Shown here: positions 10,815 to 20,657 of the stretch, in pieces | Numbering within the stretch: position 1 is the stretch's first letter | How the letters are laid out: each line of letters opens with the position of its first letter | Source: Entamoeba histolytica HM-1:IMSS | Taxonomy: Eukaryota > Evosea > Mastigamoebida > Endamoebidae | Reading direction: 5' to 3' | NCBI RefSeq assembly: GCF_000208925.1 | Contig: NW_001914863.1 | Location: forward strand, 4,786-68,785 | Length of the DNA: 64,000 nucleotides | Program-made: the position numbers and the translations under genes | Notes under the pieces: generated by a model | What the model was told of the DNA's origin: nothing | Seen by the model: the letters and a program-made list of their open reading frames with translations, nothing else | Database searches by the model: none

Positions 10815-11633
10815 ATGTTAAAACATATACTTTTCATTTTATTATTTGTGATTCTAAATTCTTATGCCTTGTATTATCCATCTAATCCTAATATCCCATC
10901 AATGAATAAAATAAAATATGATTACCAATTACCCTTTGACTTAATTGATTTGAAAACAAAAACAAAAGATAATGAAATTGTCCATTTGTATTATGGAATT
11001 CATCCTAATTCTTCTCAGTTGTTAGTATTATTCCAAAGTAATGCAGGTTGTTTTCTTGATAGATTATTTCTCCTTAAATCTTTTTACTCTAAATTCAATA
11101 TAAGTGTAGGAATATTGTCATATCGTGGATATGGAAATTCAACAGGAAAACCATCTGAACAAGGATTTATTGAAGATGCACTAGCCTCTCTTTCTCATTT
11201 AAGCAAAGATGGAATTCCTATTCAAAACATCACCATTATAGGAAGATCCATTGGAGTTGGTGTTGCATTAAGTGTTGCTCAAATACTTCCTATAAAAAAA
11301 CTTATTCTTGAAAATGGATTTACTAATCTTGTTGACTTTCTTCCAAATTTACAAAACAATGAAGTTATGATTCGTGACCCATGGTTAAATGAACAGAAGA
11401 TTGAGACAATTAATAAGAAAACTTCAATTTTATTTTTATTATCAGAAGGAGATGAAATAGTTCCACCTTGGATGACCAGAAAAATGGAAATGAAAGCACG
11501 AAGTATGGGTATTCAAACAAAGTTAGTTTCATTTCCAGGAGCAAGACATATGCAACTTCCTTATTATGATAATTATTATCGAGTAATCAAGGAATTTTTA
11601 ATTGAACAAAATCAAGGAGACTTTTCAAAATAA
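10815..11633 (+). CDS. Alpha/beta hydrolase, ABHD13/BEM46-like, secretory pathway
   Basis: Serine hydrolase of the BEM46/ABHD13 group. Residues 1-18 form a hydrophobic signal peptide or membrane anchor. The fold signatures are visible in order: oxyanion region LVLFQSNAG (about 70-78), SYRGYGNSTGKPSE (about 102-115), nucleophile elbow GRSIGVG with Ser145, acid Asp213 in SEGDEIVPP, and His245 in GARHMQ. All three catalytic residues are present, so the enzyme should be active as a lipase, esterase or acyl-protein hydrolase; the substrate cannot be read from sequence. At 272 residues it is close to BEM46 (about 300) and ABHD13 (about 340). It probably acts in the ER or on endomembranes. Possible N-glycosylation sites (NSS, NIS, NST, NIT) fit a lumenal catalytic domain. 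Confidence 0.8.
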   Translation: MLKHILFILLFVILNSYALYYPSNPNIPSMNKIKYDYQLPFDLIDLKTKTKDNEIVHLYYGIHPNSSQLLVLFQSNAGCFLDRLFLLKSFYSKFNISVGILSYRGYGNSTGKPSEQGFIEDALASLSHLSKDGIPIQNITIIGRSIGVGVALSVAQILPIKKLILENGFTNLVDFLPNLQNNEVMIRDPWLNEQKIETINKKTSILFLLSEGDEIVPPWMTRKMEMKARSMGIQTKLVSFPGARHMQLPYYDNYYRVIKEFLIEQNQGDFSK

Positions 11634-11686
11634 GATGAAAAGAAAAATAAATATATTGGCGTTCTTTTACATAAGTCAATCAATAC

Positions 11687-12679
11687 ATGACTATACTAAT
11701 TACATTATTAATTTGTTTTGGTTTAATCTCTGTTTTGGTTTGGTCAAAAACAAAAAAACAATATTATCAATTTGGAATTGGTAAAAAGGAATTAAGAGAT
11801 AAACTTGGAAAAGTTCTTTTTAATACTGAAGTTAAATTAATTGTTTCTACTACTGTAATTGAAGGAATTATTGAAATGTATATTGACAATGATGTAATGA
11901 TATTCACCCCTTTAACTTATGATATTTTAAGTCCAAATGATGTAGTTATAATTCCATTAAAAGAACATATTGAATTGTATCAAACGTTTGGTCCTATTAA
12001 ATGGGATCAACGAAATTTATTATTGATTCAAAATAACAATAGAATTTCACAATTTCATTCTGACCGTATCTTTCTTCGTTTTCGTTACTCTCATGAATTA
12101 GAAATATGGTATGCATTCTCTCAGAAATCAATGAAAATTCCTTTTCCTTTATTTACTCCATCTTTGAAAATAGCTGATTTTCTTTGTTATATTACTTGTC
12201 TCAAAATATATTATTTAAATCATCAACTGGATTGGTTTAACTCAAAAATACCTTTTAGGTTCATTCCTTTCTTTAAAATCCATTCTATAACAATTCAAAC
12301 TATTCCAACATCTCATTCTAAAGTCTTAACTTCATTTGATAGTTCTATTGAAATTGAAATGACATTTTCTTCAAAAAATTGGAACTTATTCAAATGTTCT
12401 TTTATTCTTCTTAAATTTTCATTATTTGCAATCCCTTTCACTCTTAGAATTCCTTATCTCTCAACTTCATTTCATTTAAGAATGGACCAACTTGGATCTA
12501 ATCATTGTTGGCTTGAGATTTTACCTTTTCAATTCTGTGTGTTTATTTTTACACTCGGTGATTATCTTATACTTCCATTACTCTCTCTTATACTCAACTT
12601 ATTACTATTCATTCTTTCTTCTTACTTTATTGGAAAAGTTTATGAATTCCAAATCAAAAATGAATATAATGTTTGTTAA
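11687..12679 (+). CDS. Membrane-anchored protein, possible SMP lipid-transfer domain (TEX2/Nvj2-like)
   Basis: The protein has an N-terminal transmembrane helix (residues 1-20) followed by a basic stop-transfer stretch. Residues about 25-140 contain strand-rich sequence that could be a PH-like domain. Residues about 155-330 resemble an SMP (TULIP) domain: WFNSKIPFRF, then the strand FKIHSITIQTI, an SSIEIEMTFSSKNW strand, IPFTLRIPYLSTSFHLRM, LEILPF and a long hydrophobic C-terminal helix. The order TM, PH-like, SMP is that of TEX2/Nvj2, which transfer lipid at ER contact sites. This is pattern matching by eye and could be wrong; a plain multi-pass membrane protein is the alternative. It starts 53 bases after the hydrolase gene and may share regulation with it. 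Confidence 0.45.
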   Translation: MTILITLLICFGLISVLVWSKTKKQYYQFGIGKKELRDKLGKVLFNTEVKLIVSTTVIEGIIEMYIDNDVMIFTPLTYDILSPNDVVIIPLKEHIELYQTFGPIKWDQRNLLLIQNNNRISQFHSDRIFLRFRYSHELEIWYAFSQKSMKIPFPLFTPSLKIADFLCYITCLKIYYLNHQLDWFNSKIPFRFIPFFKIHSITIQTIPTSHSKVLTSFDSSIEIEMTFSSKNWNLFKCSFILLKFSLFAIPFTLRIPYLSTSFHLRMDQLGSNHCWLEILPFQFCVFIFTLGDYLILPLLSLILNLLLFILSSYFIGKVYEFQIKNEYNVC

Positions 12680-12760
12680 ATTAACATCTTGATAATTATC
12701 TTCACTGAAAGATGGTTTTAGGTTTTGAAGATAAAACTAAAAAAAAACATTATTTGAAAT

Positions 12761-13234
12761 ATGAAAAGAGTATGGAATGGTATAGTTCAGTGGATGGGAA
12801 AGAAACAAAAAGTTGAAGACAAACCATCAGACTTAGTTTTACCTGCCGAAGAAATGGAAGAAAGTTTATTCTGGGAGTTATTAGTTATGTTGAGTGAAAT
12901 GAAAGAGTGTGGTTGTTTTGAAGAAGGAAAAGAAGAAATTATGAAATGGCAACAACACTTTGAAAACCAAATAAAAATTAAAGAGTATGAAGAAAAGAGC
13001 ATCCTCAAAAAAACCCCAGAAGAAATCACTGTAGAGGAAAATGCAAAGATAGAAAATTTAGAAAAGAAGATGGTTGATGTGTCAAGAAAACTTGAACAAC
13101 TTGAAAAGGAGGTTTCTTTTGAAGACAATAACACAATTAACAACGACTCAGAAGACGAAGAAATTCATAAATCAAGTATTTTTAGAGATCATTATAACAA
13201 AGAAAAAATTGTACGTATTGCACAATTAAAATAA
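12761..13234 (+). CDS. Hypothetical acidic coiled-coil protein
   Basis: I do not recognise this 157-residue protein. The N-terminus is basic (MKRVWNG, MGKKQKVE), the centre is helical and acidic, and residues about 95-122 form a clear heptad pattern (IENLEKKMVDVSRKLEQLEKEV region is split here as IENLEKKMV and KLEQLEKEV). An Asn/Asp/Glu-rich linker precedes a basic tail. There are no membrane segments. The short spacing to genes on both sides (81 and 46 bases) and codon use like its neighbours support a real gene. A 118-codon minus-strand frame across it is a shadow. Confidence 0.65.
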   Translation: MKRVWNGIVQWMGKKQKVEDKPSDLVLPAEEMEESLFWELLVMLSEMKECGCFEEGKEEIMKWQQHFENQIKIKEYEEKSILKKTPEEITVEENAKIENLEKKMVDVSRKLEQLEKEVSFEDNNTINNDSEDEEIHKSSIFRDHYNKEKIVRIAQLK

Positions 13235-13280
13235 AAAAGTAATAATAATATCATTTGCAAAGAAAATTGATTGATTTTTA

Positions 13281-14144
13281 TTATTGATTTAATGTTGATA
13301 AGTCTAATACTTCATTAACTAATTTAGTATCATCTTGTGATGTTGCTAAATGTTCCAAACATTCTCTAAATGCAGGAATCTCTTCATAGGTTGAATGGTT
13401 AATAGCAATTCTAAGAAGAACAATAAGGGTTAAACACATTTTATGCATTACCACATCATTTGTATAATTATTTTGTCTACATAATGATGGAAATACATCA
13501 GAAAGCATTACATTGAGATCATTAATATATAGATATTTTTCAGCTTCTTTTTGAGAATAAAGAATATTCAAAACGTCAAGACAAATAGAGTACATTGACT
13601 CTTTATACTCAGTAAATATTAATTCTAATATTAGTCCTTGAGTTAATCTTCCACTTGAGAATGACTCACTTTGTATAATATTAGAAATACACTCAGAGTA
13701 TATTACTAGAATTTTATGAATCAATAAAAATCCATTATTTAATGTTTTTGTTGGATGTTGATCTTCATCTAATACCATGGATATAGTATCACATATTTTA
13801 TTGATAATATCTTCACTTGGTTTTTTATCTTGGATCGATTTCTGGAGTAAACTTAAAGTCCAATCAGTAAATGGTCTTTCAAAGTAGAATGGTAACTTAA
13901 TATAAATATCTTCTAAATGACTTTTAATAAATGTTTCATAAAACTCTCTTTTGTAATTCAAATATAATACCAATCCTTTTAATGCCAATCCTTTTTCCTC
14001 TTCTGATAATTCATCCTCAAACACCATCTTATAATATAATTTTGGAATTTCATAATCCATTTTTTCATGAGTTTCTAATACATCAATAGAACTTTCAAGT
14101 TGATTAATTAATTCTTCAAATTCGTTTGATTGTTCTTCTGACAT
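13281..14144 (-). CDS. SPIN90/Ldb17/Dip1-like leucine-rich domain protein
   Basis: A 287-residue helical-repeat protein. The best clue is YLYINDLNVMLSDVFPSL at about residues 205-222, which resembles the core motif of the SPIN90/Ldb17 C-terminal domain (F/Y-Y-x-N-D-x-x-V-L). The surrounding helices (GLILELIFTEYKESM before it, MCLTLIVLLRIA after it) fit that armadillo-like domain. SPIN90 and its yeast relatives Dip1 and Ldb17 activate Arp2/3 to seed linear actin filaments, relevant to endocytosis. The protein lacks the SH3 domain of animal SPIN90, as Dip1 does. The assignment rests on one motif plus fold pattern; another armadillo-type protein is possible. A GAAC box lies 31 bases before the start. 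Confidence 0.5.
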   Translation of the reverse strand: MSEEQSNEFEELINQLESSIDVLETHEKMDYEIPKLYYKMVFEDELSEEEKGLALKGLVLYLNYKREFYETFIKSHLEDIYIKLPFYFERPFTDWTLSLLQKSIQDKKPSEDIINKICDTISMVLDEDQHPTKTLNNGFLLIHKILVIYSECISNIIQSESFSSGRLTQGLILELIFTEYKESMYSICLDVLNILYSQKEAEKYLYINDLNVMLSDVFPSLCRQNNYTNDVVMHKMCLTLIVLLRIAINHSTYEEIPAFRECLEHLATSQDDTKLVNEVLDLSTLNQ

Positions 14145-14173
14145 ATTTGAAAATTAAATTATATTTTTTTTGA

Positions 14174-14181
14174 AGTTCTTT
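14174..14181 (-). promoter_or_regulatory. GAAC box upstream of SPIN90-like gene
   Basis: AAGAACTT read on the minus strand, about 31 bases before the ATG ending at 14144. It matches the GAAC core promoter element seen before many genes in this window. Confidence 0.45.
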
Positions 14182-14338
14182 TTTTTCTAATTATTAATTC
14201 TTTCTTTTTCTATGAAAAGGTTATTTCTTTTTAGAAAACAAGATATCATCAACTCAATTGATTTAAAAAAATAACCAGATAGAATGAAAAAATAAGTTAG
14301 TTGTCATTAACACTTTTCTACCTCCTTTTAGAAGATGT

Positions 14339-15536
14339 TTAAACATGTTCAGCACATTCTTTATGTACTAATTTACCATTTTTGCCTGCAATAACATTCT
14401 TGAAATGTAACCCATCATCGGATATTTCAAATTTCTCCTTACAAATATCACAGTTCATTGAATGTTCATCAATTGGATATAAAACAACTTGTGACTGTTC
14501 AGGAATCTCTTCAACCTTTTGTGGTGCTTTTGCTTCTTCTTCTTTATCTGCAGCAAAAGCTTGAATAGTTGCATGTTCTGAAATAGGTTCAGTAATCCAA
14601 GTATTGGACGATACATACCAATCTCTACTAATACCATCTTTTAGGGAATCACATCGTTGATGCCATTGTTTATGTTGGTCGATATTATGACAATGAACTC
14701 CACAAATATCACATTGAGGGTCTAAATTATATTTTCTTGTGATTGTAGTTGTTTTTTGAATAGGCTCTGAGATTGGTTCAAGCTGTACTTCTTTTGGCTC
14801 TTGGTTATTCGAACTTTTCATTAAATCAATAGCATCAACTTCATTTACATTCGGTGTTGGTTCTATTGGAGGTTCTGGACGTTGTTCAACAACACTTTGA
14901 ATATATGGGTTTGTTGCTATTTCTTCATCAATGCCAATAGAGGGTAGTTCAGGGTTTTCGTAAAGATTAACCATCCTTTTTTGTGGTGGCATTGTTGCTT
15001 GATTGAAACCCTCTGGTTCTCTTTTCATTGGTTGTTGACTTAGGTATTGTTGATATTGAGCTGGTGGTTGTGGTAATTGTTGTAGTTGTTGTGGTGGGAT
15101 TTGTTGGTAATACTGTTGTGGTGGTGGTTGAATAATTGGTTCAGGTGGGTTGATTTGTCTGATGATTGATTGAATAATTTATTTGGAAATGAACCGTGCC
15201 TGTGTTGAGGGAGTTGATAATATATTGTGTTAGTTGCTGATGACATCCATGATAAACGTCAACCACTTTCTCGTTTAATCCTGGACAAATGAACTGAAGA
15301 TAAGTTCTAGTTGAGTCGTTCTTTACAATTGAGTCAATCACATACAAAACATATACCTGTTGTTCTGGGCTATGACCAAATCGAAGTAATGAGGTATTGA
15401 TAATATCCACAATTTCTTGTGCTCGTGCGATACTCTGAATTGCAGTGAAAGTTAAGAATTGGATACGAGAAGAATCATTATCAATTTCTGATATAACGTT
15501 GTTGAAGATTGTGACAATATCCATTTGAGGATTCAT
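14339..15536 (-). CDS. PCF11: Pcf11-like cleavage/polyadenylation factor, frame change in mid-gene
   Basis: Subunit of the mRNA 3'-end cleavage factor CF IA/CF II; it binds the RNA polymerase II C-terminal domain. The first part (15536 down to about 15180) encodes a CTD-interaction domain, with QYVYVLYVIDSIVKN and the helices around it. The later part (about 15178 to 14339) encodes a Gln/Pro-rich linker and the Pcf11 C-terminal zinc modules: CDICGVHCHNIDQH, then SRDWYVSSNTWI, then CDICKEKFE ending at a final His-Lys-Glu-Cys. The two parts lie in different frames that overlap at 15141-15181. I could not find a GTTTGT...TAG intron there, so the junction is either an atypical intron or an indel. 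The start is the ATG at 15536; the frame extends only to a TTG before it. Confidence 0.75.
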
Positions 15537-16446
15537 CAATTGTTAAAAAGTAATTAGAGTGATCTTTTAATTAAAAGGTAAAAAATAATATAATATGATA
15601 AAACATATTATAAGAAAACTATTTAATTAAATATTCTTTTATTATATTTCAAACTTAAAAAAATTATCATTAATAGATATATTCATAACTTGATTTTATA
15701 ATTATCTAGAACTGCTTGTTTTATCAGTTTAATACTACTCACTTCTATTCTGTTATTCATTTCTATCATATTTAATCATATTATTATTGTTTTCTAATAT
15801 TCTATTATATTTGAATGTGTAAAACATTAGATTTTTTATCTTTGTAATAATGATTCCTCTTAGTGTCTTATTCAAATCTCTTTGTATTTTAATACCTGTG
15901 ATAATCTTACTTATTAGTTGTATAGTAAATCATTTATCGTTAATATCATACTGATAATAGCTGCAATTTATTTGTTTGTTTTTGATTACTTTTTATTGAC
16001 ATTCTTTATATGTTTACTTTGTAAATACAATGGTACTTCTATCTTTCTATCTTGACATATATCAGCATCATTAATGTGTCTCTTTTTATTTCTCATGGTG
16101 TATTAAGATTTTTCCATTTGTTTTTGGTAGAAACATGTTCAACATAAAGCATTTATTGTATCTATGAAATTCCAAAAGATAGTATGTTCATTTGTGTTGG
16201 TTGTTGTTAGTTTACAAAAGCAATTTGATAAAAAAAGAGTGAGAAGAGAATGGAGAAAGACACATTAAAGAGAAATTAAGTTATATATTACAAAATATAG
16301 ATTTGATGTAAATCTATAAAGGATAATTCTGAGATTTTATGAAATTTCCGAAAAGATGGTATAGTAAAAGAATAATAAAAAATAGAAAAAGAGAAAGAAA
16401 AAAAATTGTAAAAAAGAAAAGAAAAAAGAATTAAAAGGGAAAAGAT
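15537..16446. other. Divergent intergenic region with one hairpin
   Basis: About 910 bases between the divergent Pcf11-like and RMC1 genes. No frame is credible. A perfect inverted repeat (9-bp arms, 5-base loop, ATAGATTT core) lies at 16296-16318. The last 90 bases before 16447 are almost pure purine on the plus strand. No tRNA or SINE is visible. Confidence 0.6.
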
Positions 16447-18243
16447 ATGGAGGAAAGTCCAATTTATATTACTGATTTTCATATCACAGAAGACTCAAAG
16501 CCAATTCAAATCATTAATAAAGACTCTAATGGAATTTGCTATTTCATTATTCCATCAAAATCAAATAATCAAATATACCAAATAAATAATTCAGATACTC
16601 AACCATTTGAACAAATCAACATTTCTCAAACTCAACTTAAAGACAATGGAGAAAATAAATCATTATTTGAACGAATTTTTACAAGTTCAATATCCAAACA
16701 TGACAACAATGAGACGATTATTCATCATTTTGTTAGGTTTCAAACACCAAAACAAAATATTGTTGCATATTGTTATGATGAAAAAATATTATTTATTAAT
16801 ACTTCACGACAAATTAGTAAAGTTCATTTATTAGAGAAGTTAAGGCAATTAGCAATTGTAGGAAAACATATTATTTGTTTGTATCATGGGTCAGTTCAAA
16901 TGTTAGATTTCAATGGATCAACAGTTTCTTGTGAAAGATTTCCAAAACCAACATTTTCAAGTATATTTAAATATTTAGTATTTAATACATACCTCTCTAT
17001 TGGAGGGAAATTTACATTAACAGTCCTTTCTCTCAGTGATTATATTCGTCCATTTCGCAGTATTGTAATAGAAAATCCTAATGTATCTAAAGTTAAAAGT
17101 ACAACAGTACCTATATTTCAAATCATTGAAATTTATGGTGCTATTGTTTGTTTTGTTTATTTTCCATTTAGTCAAATTGCATCTTTTCTTATTATTGATA
17201 ATACTAAAAGAATAAATAAACGAGGACTAGATCATATTGATGTAGAAGTTCAAGCATCAATGAATTATATAGTCTTTGTTGTAGATAATTTAGTATTATT
17301 AACAAATAGAAAGCAAGTATCATTATATGATTTTCATAATAAAGAATATTGTATTTTACAAAATGCTAAATGTTCATTTGAAATGAAAGACTCTATTGAA
17401 AATAATATTTATAATCAACGTTTTCTTATTGATCAAAGCAATGGATGTATTAGGAAATTCAATTTAGAATATTATTTGTATTATAAAATTGTTGAACAAA
17501 AAATGAGTATAAGTCATAATAAACAAACAATTAAATCAGTCAGAAATCTTCTAAGAAGAAATGGAGCAGGGTCAATAGCAATTGATGTATTAAGTCAAAT
17601 GATTGATTTACGTTATGATCTTTCTTTTATGTCAAAAGTGTTAGTAGCTATCCTCCGAATGAATAAAAAGAAAGAACAATGTGCTATTGATTTAGATAAA
17701 CTTAAATATCAAATTTTATTAAACCTTCCTATTGATGGAGAATATGAAATAGTTCAATATTCTATTGATTTAATGTTAGAATATATTCAAGTCTGGCTTG
17801 CTTCAAATGAACATCCAGAAGTTGCAGTTTTATTAAGATTAATAGAAGCATTAGATAAAATTAAACAATACTCTATCCTTCTTAATCTTATTACATTTGG
17901 AGTCTTTCCTGATAATGAAATTATTGCAACTCAAATTATTTTTTTAAAAAATAAATATAATGGTGTGTTTCAATTAGGACTTGACATGTTAAAAAGACTA
18001 GAAAAACATCAAACAATTTGTTATTGTCTAAATTATTTTGGAATGCAAGAAGAAGCTAGAAGATATGCTTTTCAACATAAAGTAAATTGGTCCTCAGTAG
18101 TAGGTTCTTCAAATAAATTTGACAATGTATTATTTGATTATCAATTACATCAATTAGATCAACCAGACATTTATTTTGTTCCAACAACACCAATGTTATC
18201 AAGGTCTCAAACTTCATTGTCATTGTCTACTCCAAAAATGTAA
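16447..18243 (+). CDS. RMC1: RMC1/Mic1-like regulator of the Mon1-Ccz1 Rab7 activator
   Basis: Third subunit (RMC1, C18orf8, Bulli) of the metazoan-type Mon1-Ccz1 complex, which loads Rab7 with GTP on late endosomes and autophagosomes. The N-terminal 350 residues have the strand pattern of a beta-propeller. The C-terminal Mic1 domain (about 365-560) is diagnostic: YSILLNLITFGVFPD, then LGLDMLKRLEKHQ, then GMQEEARRYAF, matching the human segment in order. At 598 residues it is slightly shorter than human RMC1 (about 657). A Ser/Thr-rich tail closes the protein. CCZ1, a partner subunit, is encoded at 57345-58589 in this same window. One exon, no signal peptide. Confidence 0.75.
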   Translation: MEESPIYITDFHITEDSKPIQIINKDSNGICYFIIPSKSNNQIYQINNSDTQPFEQINISQTQLKDNGENKSLFERIFTSSISKHDNNETIIHHFVRFQTPKQNIVAYCYDEKILFINTSRQISKVHLLEKLRQLAIVGKHIICLYHGSVQMLDFNGSTVSCERFPKPTFSSIFKYLVFNTYLSIGGKFTLTVLSLSDYIRPFRSIVIENPNVSKVKSTTVPIFQIIEIYGAIVCFVYFPFSQIASFLIIDNTKRINKRGLDHIDVEVQASMNYIVFVVDNLVLLTNRKQVSLYDFHNKEYCILQNAKCSFEMKDSIENNIYNQRFLIDQSNGCIRKFNLEYYLYYKIVEQKMSISHNKQTIKSVRNLLRRNGAGSIAIDVLSQMIDLRYDLSFMSKVLVAILRMNKKKEQCAIDLDKLKYQILLNLPIDGEYEIVQYSIDLMLEYIQVWLASNEHPEVAVLLRLIEALDKIKQYSILLNLITFGVFPDNEIIATQIIFLKNKYNGVFQLGLDMLKRLEKHQTICYCLNYFGMQEEARRYAFQHKVNWSSVVGSSNKFDNVLFDYQLHQLDQPDIYFVPTTPMLSRSQTSLSLSTPKM

Positions 18244-18330
18244 ATGTTTTTCACAACACTAAAACTATATTTTTTTATGTTTATTTTTCAATAATAAACA
18301 AACAATTCTTTTGTATTAAATTACTTTAAA

Positions 18331-19089
18331 TTAATCTTCTTCCATTTGTCCATGCTTTTGATATTCTTCTATATTGTAATGATCATAATATAAATCATAA
18401 CAATCATTTCTTGATATTAATCTCCATCCATCTTTATCTATGAAGATTACATTTACATTTCCTCCTGATGCAACATCACGATGTGTAGCATGAAAAATTG
18501 CTCGACGTGCTAACTCAATAGCTTTTTCTTTTGGCATATTATAATCATATTCAGAATCAATAAGAGATACAGCATATGGTGATCCACTTCCAACAGAAAA
18601 CAAATGTCCTGGGATTCTAACTCCTCCATCTTCTACATAAAAAATGTGAGGTCCTGTTTTATCATATCCACAAATCATTGATCCAACACTTAAATTATAA
18701 TTACGATATTGATACAATATATTTGCTAACATCTTTGATGCTGCTGCAACACTAATTGGTGGTTTATTTCTTAACTCAAATAATCGGCATTGTCTTGTTA
18801 ATTCTCGTTCCCAATATGCACAATCTGCTGCACCTCCTGCCATTGTACCAATTATATGACTAGTAATAGGAATATATTTTTGTACACTACCAGATGAAAT
18901 AAAAGCACCACGAGTGGCTCTTGAATCAACAGCAACAATAATTCCTTCTTTAATAATCATTGAAAGAGTAGTTGTTCCATGTTTATGTTCAGTAAGTGCC
19001 TTAGGTAGACTTAACTCTTTACAGGGTAAAATCACTCTTTCCTTTTTAGTTTCTTTTTGTTTATTTAAATCCTTAATAAGGCTTTCCAT
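18331..19089 (-). CDS. PSMB5: 20S proteasome subunit beta type 5, chymotrypsin-like
   Basis: Catalytic beta5 subunit of the 20S core. A 38-residue propeptide ends in the autocleavage site HG|TTTL, giving mature Thr1 (Thr39 of the precursor). In mature numbering Asp17 (AVDSRATRG) and Lys33 (GSVQKYIP) are in place. Ala20, Val31, Met45 (GTMAGGAADC) and Ala49 form the S1 pocket typical of beta5 rather than beta1 or beta2. GSGSPYA and the Asp of HRDVASGG are also conserved. At 252 residues it has normal family length. A GAAC box lies about 28 bases before the ATG. The gene is complete and ordinary. Confidence 0.95.
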   Translation of the reverse strand: MESLIKDLNKQKETKKERVILPCKELSLPKALTEHKHGTTTLSMIIKEGIIVAVDSRATRGAFISSGSVQKYIPITSHIIGTMAGGAADCAYWERELTRQCRLFELRNKPPISVAAASKMLANILYQYRNYNLSVGSMICGYDKTGPHIFYVEDGGVRIPGHLFSVGSGSPYAVSLIDSEYDYNMPKEKAIELARRAIFHATHRDVASGGNVNVIFIDKDGWRLISRNDCYDLYYDHYNIEEYQKHGQMEED

Positions 19090-19114
19090 ACTTATTTAAT
19101 GGTTAATTTGTTTT

Positions 19115-19122
19115 AAGTTCTT
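19115..19122 (-). promoter_or_regulatory. GAAC box upstream of proteasome beta5
   Basis: AGAACTTA on the minus strand, about 28 bases before the ATG ending at 19089. It is the Entamoeba GAAC core promoter element. Confidence 0.45.
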
Positions 19123-19210
19123 TTTCTTTTTTTCTCTTGAAGTTTTTATCATTTTTATTTTTTCTTTAATAACATAAAATAAACTCAATAACACAAAAAT
19201 TACATTCTTG

Positions 19211-19747
19211 TTAAACATGACTTGCTGATCGTTCAATTTGTTGTTGTGCATCTTTTAATTTGGTAATCAAATCTTCCATTTCTTCATGTGTGCAAACAAA
19301 GTCAAGTTTCCCCTCATTGTTTTGTTCTTTTGTTTTAAGTGTAACAAGAAAGACAGGACTAATTTCTTTATGCTCAGGACGAACAAAAAAGTCTAATTTC
19401 CAACTCACTCCTATAATCTTTGTTAATATTGTTGTTGTTTCTTTTAAGATATTCCTAAGCACCTCCTTATGCAAATCATATATCTCTGCTAAAACACTTC
19501 TTTTCTGTTTATTCCCAATTTCGTTTGCTTCTAATACTTCCATAAATTGATCCTTTTCAATATCATTTTTTGCTCCTTCCAAAAAGACAAGGCAAATACA
19601 CTCATATAATGTATCACTTCTACTATCCATTTCATCTCCATTACAAATTTCTTGCACAATATTTTCACATTGTGTTTTTAATTGGTCTTCAGAAAGAACA
19701 GTAAGTTCTTGATTTAATTCTTTACAAACACCATCAGGTATTTCCAT
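19211..19747 (-). CDS. COMMD3: COMM domain protein, COMMD3-like
   Basis: Subunit of the Commander/CCC complex that recycles endosomal cargo together with retriever and WASH. The C-terminal COMM domain (about residues 108-178) shows the diagnostic pattern IGVSWKLDFFVRP, then SPVFLVTLKT, then LDFVCTHEEMEDL and KLKDAQQQIERS. The second half resembles COMMD3 (FxCTMEQLQDLVGKLKDA) more than other COMMDs. The N-terminal 100 residues are helical, as in the family. At 178 residues it is close to human COMMD3 (195). An AATGAACT-like element lies at 19773-19780. Assignment to COMMD3 rather than another paralogue is by eye. Confidence 0.7.
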   Translation of the reverse strand: MEIPDGVCKELNQELTVLSEDQLKTQCENIVQEICNGDEMDSRSDTLYECICLVFLEGAKNDIEKDQFMEVLEANEIGNKQKRSVLAEIYDLHKEVLRNILKETTTILTKIIGVSWKLDFFVRPEHKEISPVFLVTLKTKEQNNEGKLDFVCTHEEMEDLITKLKDAQQQIERSASHV

Positions 19748-20657
19748 TTAATAAACTGAAAATAAATAAAAAAGTTCATCATCCTTTTTTGAAATTTCTT
19801 TCTTTAAATTATCTTCTATCTCGTTTTAATTTGTTTATATCTACCAATCAAGAATGAATTGTCTGTCTTTAAATTAAACCACATACACAAAAATGAACAA
19901 AACCTATGTAAGACATTAAATCTTTTATTAATTCAAAATTTTTAAGAATTTGTTGATAAATAAATGTTTAGTACGTTGGTTGGTATTCCGACTAAAAGTT
20001 TCAATTAATGAAGTTGGTGTATGTACTTATTATTTTATTTAATGAAAAAGTAATATTATTGATTTAGAGAAAAGTATTATTATTCATATTGTCAGAAATA
20101 AAAACTAACAATACAAAAATTAATTATACCAATGCAAATATTGACATAACTTATTAAAAAAATTTAATTGTTTATAATATAATTATTCAAAAATTATATA
20201 TTAAAATTATTACTTAGTTTCTTTTTACATTACTAAGTATCAGTATTTATGCTTAATTCTGAATCTTTTTTATCAGTTATAAATACTCAGAAAGAGATAG
20301 TAATGTTATTATATAATCATTGGTAGACTGACTATATGATAATATAATAATTAAAAAAAAAGTATTAAATGAGATTAATATAATAGAATAGTATAATTAC
20401 TATAATTATATATATCAATTGGATATATTAGTTCAAGTCTAATCTATCCAAATAAACTCAAATTAAATAAATTAAATATAAAAGAGATATTTTTTATGTT
20501 TTCAAAAATGACAGAAAGTATGGTATTAGATATTATTAAAAGAAGAAGAATAGAAAAAGACAAATAAAAATAGTTGAAGAAAGAAAAATGGTAGAGAAAA
20601 TTGTATTTTTAGATTAGTTAAATTTTTCAAAAAAATCTGAACTTGAAATAAGTAAAA
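19748..20657. other. Divergent intergenic region, no gene seen
   Basis: About 910 bases, extremely A/T-rich. All frames are broken. A tRNA T-arm-like motif (stem ATTAG/CTAAT around loop TTCAAGT) sits at 20427-20443, followed by CTATCCA, but I could not build the rest of a tRNA upstream, so I do not call one. A purine-rich tract precedes the ATG4 start. Confidence 0.55.
19772..19780 (-). promoter_or_regulatory. GAAC box upstream of COMMD3-like gene
   Basis: GATGAACTT on the minus strand, about 27 bases before the ATG ending at 19747, close to the published E. histolytica consensus AATGAACT. Confidence 0.5.

Noticed and set aside
16296..16318. Perfect 9-bp hairpin as a terminator or RNA element
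   Set aside because: One short A/T-rich hairpin in a 910-base spacer is expected by chance; no conserved context supports a function.
20427..20450. tRNA T-arm-like sequence (ATTAG-TTCAAGT-CTAAT followed by CTATCCA)
   Set aside because: No matching 5' acceptor strand (TGGATAG), D-arm or anticodon arm at the right distance upstream; probably chance in A/T-rich DNA. A tRNAscan-SE run would settle it.
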